Assembly: GCF_024160105.1 (NCBI RefSeq) | Contig: NZ_JAMFTQ010000019.1 | Coordinates: forward strand, 1 to 43,139 | Source: Corynebacterium stercoris | Lineage (GTDB): Bacteria; Actinomycetota; Actinomycetes; Mycobacteriales; Mycobacteriaceae | Direction: 5' to 3' | Length of the DNA stretch: 43,139 nucleotides | In this document: positions 26,947-33,624 of the stretch, piece after piece | Layout: each line of letters starts with the position of its first letter | Position numbering within the stretch: position 1 is the stretch's first letter | Translations under genes and position numbers: made by a program | Notes under the pieces: model-generated | The model's input: the letters and a program-made list of their open reading frames with translations, nothing else | Databases searched by the model: none | Told to the model about the DNA's origin: nothing

Positions 26947-27921
26947 TTAGCGGTGTCCCTTCTTGTTCGCGGGCTCATCGATGATCTGCACGTTGTGGGG
27001 GATGGTGCCCTCCGCGTCGGCGAGGCTGGCCAGCTGACGAGCAGTGAGCTGGCGGGTCGCGCCGCGGTCGAAGTACTTCTCCAGGTAGTACTGGCCCACC
27101 ATGAGGATGGAAGTGATCACCAGGTACCAGGTCGCGGCGACCAGCAGCAGCGGCACGGGCTGGAAGAGTGCCGCAGCGATGTCCATGGAGCGGCCGTAGA
27201 GCTCCAGGGAGTACGGCACGGCGACGACGAGCGAGGAGGTCTTAAGCAGGGAGATGAACTCGTTGCCGGTGGGCGGGATGATGATGCGCATCGCCTGGGG
27301 CAGGACGGTGCGGCGCATCGTCTGTCCCCAGCCCATGCCCAGCGCCTTCGAGGCCTCGATCTGGCCCTCCGGCACAGAGGCGACTCCGGAGCGGACGATT
27401 TCCGCCATGTATGCGGCCTCGTTCAGGCCGAGGCCGACGACGGCGAGCATAAACGCCGAGGACGTGAACGGATCGAGCGGGATCTGCGCGAAACCGAGAT
27501 TGATCGAGTCGTAGATCGCGCCGAGCAGGCCCCAGAACATCAGCTGCACGTAGACCGGGGTGCCTCGGAAGATCCAGAGGAACACCCAGGCCACGGACTT
27601 GAACACCGGGTTGGGGCTCATGCGCATCACGGCGAGGATGACGCCGCCGATCACACCGATGAGCATCGCCAGAATCGTGATCGCGAGCGTGTGCAGCGCT
27701 GCGGTAGCGATGCGGGTGTCCAGCAAGTACTGGAAGTAGGTCTCCCAGCCGTACGCCTCGTTGCGCGCGGCGCCGATGACAAACCAGATGACCAGCGCGA
27801 TCAGCACCGCGGCCAGCACCCAGCGTCCGGGGTGGCGCAGTGGCTTCGCTTCGATGCGCTCGGGCCGTTCGCGGCGCTCGGGGCGGCTGCTTCTCGACGG
27901 CAGTGAAATACGGTTGCTCAT
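26947..27921 (-). CDS. Polar amino-acid ABC transporter permease
   Basis: The 324-residue product has a charged N-terminal extension of about 35 residues (Arg-rich, RPERRERPERIE), then five or six membrane segments of the HisM/GlnP class. The coupling loop EASKALGMGWGQTMRRTVLPQAMRII-like stretch contacts the ATPase. A single permease subunit implies a homodimer. It lies between binding-protein and ATPase genes with gaps of 12 and 3 nt. The exact amino acid cannot be told from sequence. Confidence 0.9.
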   Translation of the reverse strand: MSNRISLPSRSSRPERRERPERIEAKPLRHPGRWVLAAVLIALVIWFVIGAARNEAYGWETYFQYLLDTRIATAALHTLAITILAMLIGVIGGVILAVMRMSPNPVFKSVAWVFLWIFRGTPVYVQLMFWGLLGAIYDSINLGFAQIPLDPFTSSAFMLAVVGLGLNEAAYMAEIVRSGVASVPEGQIEASKALGMGWGQTMRRTVLPQAMRIIIPPTGNEFISLLKTSSLVVAVPYSLELYGRSMDIAAALFQPVPLLLVAATWYLVITSILMVGQYYLEKYFDRGATRQLTARQLASLADAEGTIPHNVQIIDEPANKKGHR

Positions 27922-27933
27922 AATGTTCCTTTA

Positions 27934-28854
27934 CTACCCCTGGGCTGCGCCCTGGTACGGCTGCTCGTTGATCAACGCTTGGTCGAGGTGGCCGGTCTCC
28001 ACGCCCCACTGGGCGAGGATGCGGTCGTAATCACCGGTTTCGATGAGGTGCTGCATCGCCGCGGCGAGTGCCTCGGCCAGGCCGGAATCTTTCGGCACGG
28101 CGAAGCCGTACGGCGCGGCGTCGAACATGTCCCCGATGAGTTCCAACTTGCCGTCGGAACGCGTCACCGCCCAGGCCGTGACGGGGGAGTCCGCGCTGAG
28201 CGCGTCCGCGCGCCCGACCAGCGCTGCAAGCGCGGCGTTATCGGAGGTGTCGAAGGACAGGATCGTGATCGGTTCCTCGCCGGCGGCGATGCAGGCATCG
28301 TTCTTCGGGCGTACGTCGTCGGTCTCGGAGACGGTGGTGCGCTGCACGGCGACGATGAGGCCGCACGGGTTATTCGGGTCCACGCCCGAGCCCGGCTGCG
28401 ACGCCCATTGGATGCCGGCGTAGAGGAAGTTAACGAAATCGAAGGACTTGCGGCGCTCCTCGTTGTCCGTGAAGCCGGACATGCCTGCGTCGATGCTGCC
28501 GGCCTGCACTGCGGGCAGGATCATGGAGAAGTCCATGTCGGTGGGTTTGTACTCGAGGTCGAGCACCGCGGCCACCGCGTGGCCGAGGTCCATCTCAAGG
28601 CCGATTATCGCACCTTGGGAGTCCTTGAACTCGAACGGTGCGAACGGGGGATTTGTGCCGATATTCAGCGCGCCGTCAGCGGCGACCTCCGGCGGCACCA
28701 AGGCGGCGAGCTCGGGCACCGCCGCCGGCACGACCGGCTGCCAGCCCTCGGGGTTCCCGCCTTCCTCGTTGGTCACGCAGCCCGCGAGCAGCGATGCCGC
28801 GGTCAGCGCGGCGACGATGCCGGCAGCGCGGGCGAAGGGGAGTGGTTTCTGCAT
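27934..28854 (-). CDS. Amino-acid ABC transporter substrate-binding lipoprotein
   Basis: The 306-residue product has a signal peptide ending in L-L-A-G-C (Cys near 26) and a family-3 solute-binding domain (NIGTNPPFAPFEFKDSQGAIIGLEMDLGHAVA; QAGSIDAGMSGFTDNEERRKSFDFVNFLYA). It is the first gene of the operon, as is usual. The likely ligand is a polar amino acid or related compound. The promoter region carries an unusual set of palindromes, described separately. Only a weak SD (GAAAGAA) precedes the ATG. Confidence 0.88.
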   Translation of the reverse strand: MQKPLPFARAAGIVAALTAASLLAGCVTNEEGGNPEGWQPVVPAAVPELAALVPPEVAADGALNIGTNPPFAPFEFKDSQGAIIGLEMDLGHAVAAVLDLEYKPTDMDFSMILPAVQAGSIDAGMSGFTDNEERRKSFDFVNFLYAGIQWASQPGSGVDPNNPCGLIVAVQRTTVSETDDVRPKNDACIAAGEEPITILSFDTSDNAALAALVGRADALSADSPVTAWAVTRSDGKLELIGDMFDAAPYGFAVPKDSGLAEALAAAMQHLIETGDYDRILAQWGVETGHLDQALINEQPYQGAAQG

Positions 28855-28858
28855 GGTT

Positions 28859-28920
28859 CTTTCAAGATTGTTAAAAATACACTGCAGTGCATATTAAACC
28901 CCGCGGGGCGATCTTGAAAG
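28859..28920 (-). promoter_or_regulatory. Promoter with nested palindromes upstream of the amino-acid ABC operon
   Basis: CTTTCAAGAT (28859-28868) and its exact inverse ATCTTGAAAG (28911-28920) bracket two perfect 10-bp palindromes, CACTGCAGTG (28880-28889) and CCCCGCGGGG (28899-28908). On the minus strand TAATAT (28891-28896) could be a -10 box, which would place CACTGCAGTG at the transcription start. This looks like a regulator-binding region. Confidence 0.5.
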
Positions 28921-28961
28921 TAGGCACGCTTCACAACGATCGTCGTCAAGCGCCGAGCCCG

Positions 28962-29567
28962 TTACGGGGTGATGAAACGCACCCCGCGCATAAGCCACTC
29001 GATGACCTGACCGATGACGATGACGCCGAGGAACACCGGCAGAATCACCGAGGTTGCCTGGCTAGAGCCGCGGGAGCTCTGCGCGAAATCGCCGGTGAAC
29101 AGGCCGGAGGACATCATGGTGGAGCCTTGAATCTCCTGCTTCAGCAGTTCGACCGGGTTCGCCGTATCCGGGATCGCGGAGCCGATCGCCCACGCCTGCA
29201 CGAAGTCCTTGCCGGCGCCGCCCTCTTCCATGTCGCTGGTCCAGTCGAGGAACATCTCGGAGCTGCTGACTTCCTTCAGCGGGTTCTCCGCCGGGTTGAT
29301 GTACAGCGGATCCGCGGCCGGGTTCGGGCTCAGCGGCTGCAGCGCCTCCGCCGGCGCGCCGATGCCGGTGCGCTTCTGGGTGGTGGAGGAATCCGTGGAG
29401 CCCTTGGCCTTGTTCCACGCCTCCTCGGCGCGCACCGAGCTTTCCGACGCTTGGTCCCCAGCCTGCGTGTCAGCAGTCTGTGCGGAGGCGGCCGGGGCGA
29501 CGATGAGGGAAGCAGCGAGTACAGCTGCAGTGGCGGCGGAAACGGCAGCACTGGAGGAAATACGCAT
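28962..29567 (-). CDS. Secreted or membrane-anchored protein of unknown function
   Basis: The 201-residue protein has a clear signal peptide (residues 1-30, ending APAASAQ), a polar, Ser/Thr/Glu-rich extracytoplasmic region, and a C-terminal hydrophobic segment (ATSVILPVFLGVIVIGQVIEWLM, about 170-192) with basic residues after it. The protein is probably exported and held by its C-terminus. I recognise no domain or catalytic motif. The start ATG 29567 lies 7 nt from a minus-strand TAGACT box. It is monocistronic by appearance. Confidence 0.7.
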   Translation of the reverse strand: MRISSSAAVSAATAAVLAASLIVAPAASAQTADTQAGDQASESSVRAEEAWNKAKGSTDSSTTQKRTGIGAPAEALQPLSPNPAADPLYINPAENPLKEVSSSEMFLDWTSDMEEGGAGKDFVQAWAIGSAIPDTANPVELLKQEIQGSTMMSSGLFTGDFAQSSRGSSQATSVILPVFLGVIVIGQVIEWLMRGVRFITP

Positions 29568-29574
29568 GGCCGTT

Positions 29575-29580
29575 AGTCTA
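29575..29580 (-). promoter_or_regulatory. -10 box TAGACT for a leaderless secreted-protein gene
   Basis: On the minus strand TAGACT lies exactly 7 nt before ATG 29567, with no ribosome-binding site. Confidence 0.55.
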
Positions 29581-29635
29581 GCCAGCGGGGCAGATTTATC
29601 TATTCGTCGCAGCCTGGGCTAGGATTTTCCGAGTC

Positions 29636-29709
29636 GCCCCAGTAGCCCAATTGGCAGAGGCAACGGATTCAAAACCCGTCCAGTGTGAGTTCGAGTCTCA
29701 CCTGGGGCA
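29636..29709 (+). tRNA. tRNA-Leu-like (anticodon CAA), short variable loop
   Basis: The 74-nt sequence forms a cloverleaf: acceptor GCCCCAG/CTGGGGC, D arm with GG, anticodon stem ACGGA/CCCGT (with an A-C mismatch at 31-39) around TTCAAAA, a five-base variable loop CCAGT, T arm GTGAG-TTCGAGT-CTCAC, and discriminator A. CAA would read Leu UUG. Leu tRNAs normally have a long variable arm, so this one is odd. Its 3' part is the likely integration target for the island downstream. Confidence 0.75.
29683..29704 (+). repeat. Left copy of a 22-bp repeat within the tRNA 3' end (att-like)
   Basis: These 22 bases of the tRNA T arm and acceptor stem recur exactly at 30264-30285. The match continues imperfectly on both sides. 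Duplicated tRNA 3' ends are the classic footprint of tyrosine-integrase insertion. Confidence 0.6.
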
Positions 29710-29741
29710 CAATCCTCTGGCGCGCTCCACTTGATCGGTAA

Positions 29742-29747
29742 TAGAAT
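29742..29747 (+). promoter_or_regulatory. -10 box TAGAAT for the antitoxin-toxin genes
   Basis: TAGAAT lies exactly 6 nt before ATG 29754. The transcript would be leaderless. Confidence 0.5.
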
Positions 29748-29753
29748 TGCCTC

Positions 29754-29999
29754 ATGCCGGTTAGGTTCGATGATTCGCAGCTCGAAGCGTGGGTAGCCGA
29801 AGCAGAAGCAGGCTATGACGTTGAGGTGCTGAAGGAACGTGGGAAGGGACGCCCAGGGCGCGGTGCTGAGCCCTCGCAAGTTATTGGGGTCCGCCTTACC
29901 CAGCAGGAGTTGTTGGATCTCGACGCAGCGGCCGAAAAAATGAGCCTTACTCGATCCGAAATTATGCGTGAGGCGATTGCACGGTTCCTTGCAGCATGA
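29754..29999 (+). CDS. Ribbon-helix-helix antitoxin
   Basis: The 81-residue protein has a C-terminal ribbon-helix-helix DNA-binding domain: VIGVRLTQQELLDLDAAAEKMSLTRSEIMREAIARFL, residues about 43-79. The N-terminal 40 residues are acidic and probably bind the toxin. It would repress its own promoter and neutralise the product of the next gene, whose ATG overlaps its stop codon (ATGA). The pair lies between the tRNA-Leu gene and a copy of the tRNA 3' end. Confidence 0.75.
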   Translation: MPVRFDDSQLEAWVAEAEAGYDVEVLKERGKGRPGRGAEPSQVIGVRLTQQELLDLDAAAEKMSLTRSEIMREAIARFLAA

Positions 30000-30244
30000 G
30001 ACTTACCCAGTCCGCCCACAAGCACGGCATCGAGGAGGCGGATAGCATTCAGGCGGCTACTTGGCCCCTTTGGGTCGAGACTTTGGACGAAGACGACAAC
30101 CAACAGCGGGAACTGCGTCTGGGGTTTGATCACCATGGTCGGTTGCTTGAAACAGTGGTGATCGTCGCGAAGGATGGCGATGAGCTGCTCATCCATTCAA
30201 TGAAGGCCAGAAAGAAGTACATCGCCCTGCTGGACCAACTCTAG
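29996..30244 (+). CDS. Small toxin, BrnT/RelE-like actinobacterial type
   Basis: The 82-residue protein begins M-R-L-T-Q-S-A-H-K-H-G, has a central acidic strand-rich core (RELRLGFDHHGRLLETVVIVAKDGDELLIHSMKARKKY) and ends soon after. This follows the layout of small actinobacterial toxins with a BrnT-like RNase fold, in which the conserved late I-H-x-M-K-x-R-x-K-Y stretch is recognisable. Translation is coupled to the antitoxin by a 4-bp overlap. RNase activity is inferred from family resemblance only. Confidence 0.65.
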   Translation: MRLTQSAHKHGIEEADSIQAATWPLWVETLDEDDNQQRELRLGFDHHGRLLETVVIVAKDGDELLIHSMKARKKYIALLDQL

Positions 30245-30263
30245 GTTGACTGAAACCAGTCAG

Positions 30264-30285
30264 GTGTGAGTTCGAGTCTCACCTG
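30264..30285 (+). repeat. Right copy of the 22-bp tRNA-Leu 3'-end repeat
   Basis: Identical to 29683-29704. The copy continues as CCTGAGGCA instead of CCTGGGGCA, so it came from a slightly different tRNA version, probably brought in by a mobile element. There is no intact tRNA around it. Confidence 0.6.
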
Positions 30286-30632
30286 AGGCACGATCTTCTT
30301 TGGGGGTTTCGGAGAACTTTTCGAAAGAGTTCGGAAAATTTTCACAGGAACCTCCTTTACTTTTGGTTTCAGCAAGTTGCGGCGGAACCCGCTGGTAGAA
30401 AGAGCTTCGCCGAACGCCAAACGCCCGGAAATCGATAGATTAAGACCGGTTTCCGCCGATTTTTGCTATTCGAACACAACTTCTAGTCCGCGGCCCTCCA
30501 GAACACTTCTTCTGGTGGCTTGCGGCCTGCGTTTACGCGGCGACTGTATTGATTCCAGAAACTCAGATTCCTATGGGTCCACCGATGTCCCAGGTAACGT
30601 GGACAGAACAATCTTGAGTTTGGAGGAAGAAA
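30286..30632. other. Non-coding start of the accessory region
   Basis: This 347-bp stretch is visibly more AT-rich than the core. It holds a near-palindrome around GAACTTTTCGAAAGAGTTC (about 30314-30332). I see no gene with a credible start. The end contains the GGAGGA ribosome-binding site of the VOC gene. Confidence 0.4.
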
Positions 30633-30992
30633 ATGAACCGCGAATTGGTTTTCATCGTCTACGTCAGCGACATCCAGAAATCGGTTGACTTCTACAGGGC
30701 TTTGCTCGAAGTCGAAACAACTTTTGAAACACCGCGTTACGTCACTTTCGGACTAGCGGAAGGCGTTGCTCTAGCCCTGTGGACTGGGGAGTCATCAGCT
30801 CTGGCGGGCGAACCAGTACGTACTTCGGAAGTTTGTCTGAACGTCACAGCAGAGCAGGTGCAGGAGACTTACGACGCCTGGGTGGACAAAGGCGTTCGTA
30901 TTGTCGAGGAGCCGCACGAGGACGTTTTTGGCACAACTTTCGTAGTCGCTGACCCGGACGGGAATCGGATTCGGGTCGCGCCAATCGACTAG
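30633..30992 (+). CDS. VOC-family (glyoxalase/bleomycin-resistance fold) protein
   Basis: The 119-residue single-domain protein follows the VOC fold: FIVYVSDIQKSVDFYRALLEVE at the N-terminus, a middle strand with VALALW, and the C-terminal FGTTFVVADPDGNRIRVAP that usually carries a metal or substrate ligand. Members range from lyases to drug-binding proteins, so function cannot be assigned. A GGAGGA ribosome-binding site lies 7 nt before ATG. It sits alone at the left edge of the island, convergent with res. Confidence 0.8.
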   Translation: MNRELVFIVYVSDIQKSVDFYRALLEVETTFETPRYVTFGLAEGVALALWTGESSALAGEPVRTSEVCLNVTAEQVQETYDAWVDKGVRIVEEPHEDVFGTTFVVADPDGNRIRVAPID

Positions 30993-31035
30993 TCATTCAT
31001 TGGCCAGGTGAGCCTTGAGGTCCACGAAACGACCG

Positions 31036-33624
31036 TTACCTGTAGTCGTACCCGTGTTTCTCGTACACGGCCTCCGCGCTTACCGCCTCGGCCACCGCCG
31101 CGCGAACCGCTTCGGACTTCAAGTCGAGAACTTTGAGCGACTCGGCGTCCGCTCCGGAGACTGACTCGATGCGGACAAAGAGCTCTCCGTACTGCTCCGC
31201 GTAGCGAGCAAGGCCGCGCAGCTTCCCGAGCGCGTCGCCGAGGTAGGCACCGTGCGGGTCAACAATGGACGCTCGCATGGCGCCTTCGCTGTCACGAAGG
31301 AAGAAGATGAAGTCCGGCTGTACACTCCTCCAGCGACCGGTGGCCTCGTCGTAGTACACCGCGGAAAGCGCGTCTCGGCCTGGACGCGAAGGGTTACGGT
31401 ACCAAGAAACCGCACCAAGTCGCGCCATTTCGGTCTCGACGACTTTTGTCTCCCAGTCATTCAGGTTCGCTGGCGCTGAACCGTTTTCCGCGACGAGTGC
31501 CCGGTTGTCGTAGCGGGGGTACGGGTCTAGCTCCTTTTTCTCCGAGTTCCACACGCCCGGGGACTCCATGCGGTTTTTGGGCTTTTCCAAAAACACAGTG
31601 CTAGGCGCCTCGGCCATCTCACGCAGCACCGTGTACTTCGCCTGCCGGCTGTCCGGCAGCGCGGAGATGTCAGCCCGGTGCTGGTCAAGCCAGGACTTCG
31701 CCGTCTGATCGGCTTCACGCCACAGAGAGTCTTTGGCTCCTTCGACTTTCGCCAGAGCGCCCAGCGTCAGGTGCGCTTCGATAATGAGGTCTTCGTCGGC
31801 TTCACCGTTCTCTAACCCTGCGACCAGGAAATCGTTGACCCACAGGTTGGCGAGTGCTCGGCTGAACACGGGGGTCGCCAACTCAAACGATTCGGTGATA
31901 ACCCTGTCGTCGGCGACAAGTTCGATGGAGTCTTCGTCTTTCAGCCCCCGGTCCGAGTACCGGTACGTCAGTCGCTGCGTCTCAACTTTCAGAATGTCTT
32001 TCTTCTTGGTCTCAACTTCGTCGGCGTAGCGAACGAGCAGCGCGTTGACTATAGAAATGAGTTCCTTCTTGGCCCTCGATTCGCCGTCCAGCATGAGCCC
32101 GTCTACTTCCAGCTCAATGCCGGTATTGATGAGGCGTGAAATCGGCTTGCCGGACCGTTTCGGGGCAACCTCGGTCGGAAGAGCAGTAAACACTGTCCAC
32201 AGGTCCTCGTTCTCGATAGGCAGGAGCGTTTCCGGTTTCACCACGGGGTTGATGAACGGCGGCGGGTCAATCTCGCCTGGCTTGTTGATGCTCATTACGA
32301 CCCGCTCAGCGGCCGCGCGGTTGAACCTCGGCAACAGGCACAGCACGGAGTTGAGAAGGTCATCACCTGGGATTCGGCGCGCCAGCGGAGAGCGCACCAT
32401 GCGGCCAATGACCTGGGTAATGAAGTCCTCGTCATTGGCTGGGCGGTAAGACACCATCACCTCGGCACGCGGACAGTCCCAGCCGGTGGAGATAGCCGTC
32501 TTGGCGAACAAAACGCGAATCCACTCGCGGTCCTCGACGTGCTGCGGCTCGATGTACGGAATCACCGTGTCGCCGGCCTGGATCGCAGTATGTTCACCGA
32601 AAACATGGGCAAAGCAGTCATGCGGCAGCTCTGGCCAACCCTCACGCAAAGCCGTGATGACTCGGTACATGTCCTCCGGGGTCGCTAAGTCCTGCATCTG
32701 CACAACCATCAGAGGTACGACTCGCTTGTCATCTCCGCCTTGCTCAATGTGATACTCGCTCCAACGCCGCGTGGATTCAGCAAGCAAACGGGCCGCCTGG
32801 CGGACGAAGACGTTCTCGAACGCTTCACCCTCCTCACCGGGAATCTGGAGCTCAACAATGTCTTTGAGCAGCCCCGACTCTTGCACCTCGTCGGTCGGGA
32901 CGTCCACGTCCTCTAACACCATGCGAGCACCAGGCATGTCGTTTAGCATTAACTTGAACTTGCCCGGTGTGGCAGAAATGCCCACGACCACTGGCATCGG
33001 CGGAACCGGCGCAGTAACGCCGTCCGGGGTGTGGCCGGCGATAAGACGGTGGAGGATCGTCTCACGGTCGGTTTGCTTCCCGGAACCGCGGTGTGCCTCG
33101 TCAACTACGAAGTAAACGTTGTGGTCAGACGACTCAAGAGTGTTACGAAGCGTGTCCCAGATTGTCACCCGCGTCAAATCGGGTGCATTGTCGAACAGCT
33201 CGAAGTTCGAACCGTTTTTCTTCCGTCCCCCCGTCAGCACTGTGCCCTTGGACAGCTTCTGGGTATTGAGAAAGTAGATTTTCCCCGGCTCAAACTCGTT
33301 CTTAATGAACGAGTTGTCGATTTCGACAGTACGACCGTGCAAATTACTCGACGCACCCTCGATACGGTGACGCGACTGACGGTTCAAGTCCGGGTTGTCC
33401 GAGAACCAAATAATGACAGCCTTCTCGTCCGGCACCCGGTCATCTGACGGCAAAAGGAGCTTCTCAAACACATCGGTGGCGATCACGGTCTTACCGGCAC
33501 CTGTCGGTGCAGAAAGCGCGAACGCGGCCTGCTTGCCAATAGAACGAACCTGGTTGGCATCATCTAGGCGTTCAAGAATCTCGCGCGAAGCAGTCTCTTG
33601 GTAGGGCTTGAGCGTGTACTTCAT
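31036..33624 (-). CDS. Type III-like restriction subunit (Res), helicase-nuclease
   Basis: The 862-residue protein has a superfamily-2 helicase core: Walker A SAPTGAGKT (about 38-46), DEAH at 175-178, and VGISATPGKF. The C-terminal region resembles the nuclease end of such Res proteins, with QPDFIFF (near 770) and IVDPHGAYLGDALGKLRGLA (near 785). ATG 33624 overlaps the mod stop (ATGA), so translation follows Mod. The frame extends 23 codons further upstream into mod, but MKYTLKPYQ is the standard start. With Mod it would translocate on, and cut, unmodified foreign DNA. The usual E-x-K of PD-(D/E)xK nucleases is not obvious. Confidence 0.88.
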   Translation of the reverse strand: MKYTLKPYQETASREILERLDDANQVRSIGKQAAFALSAPTGAGKTVIATDVFEKLLLPSDDRVPDEKAVIIWFSDNPDLNRQSRHRIEGASSNLHGRTVEIDNSFIKNEFEPGKIYFLNTQKLSKGTVLTGGRKKNGSNFELFDNAPDLTRVTIWDTLRNTLESSDHNVYFVVDEAHRGSGKQTDRETILHRLIAGHTPDGVTAPVPPMPVVVGISATPGKFKLMLNDMPGARMVLEDVDVPTDEVQESGLLKDIVELQIPGEEGEAFENVFVRQAARLLAESTRRWSEYHIEQGGDDKRVVPLMVVQMQDLATPEDMYRVITALREGWPELPHDCFAHVFGEHTAIQAGDTVIPYIEPQHVEDREWIRVLFAKTAISTGWDCPRAEVMVSYRPANDEDFITQVIGRMVRSPLARRIPGDDLLNSVLCLLPRFNRAAAERVVMSINKPGEIDPPPFINPVVKPETLLPIENEDLWTVFTALPTEVAPKRSGKPISRLINTGIELEVDGLMLDGESRAKKELISIVNALLVRYADEVETKKKDILKVETQRLTYRYSDRGLKDEDSIELVADDRVITESFELATPVFSRALANLWVNDFLVAGLENGEADEDLIIEAHLTLGALAKVEGAKDSLWREADQTAKSWLDQHRADISALPDSRQAKYTVLREMAEAPSTVFLEKPKNRMESPGVWNSEKKELDPYPRYDNRALVAENGSAPANLNDWETKVVETEMARLGAVSWYRNPSRPGRDALSAVYYDEATGRWRSVQPDFIFFLRDSEGAMRASIVDPHGAYLGDALGKLRGLARYAEQYGELFVRIESVSGADAESLKVLDLKSEAVRAAVAEAVSAEAVYEKHGYDYR

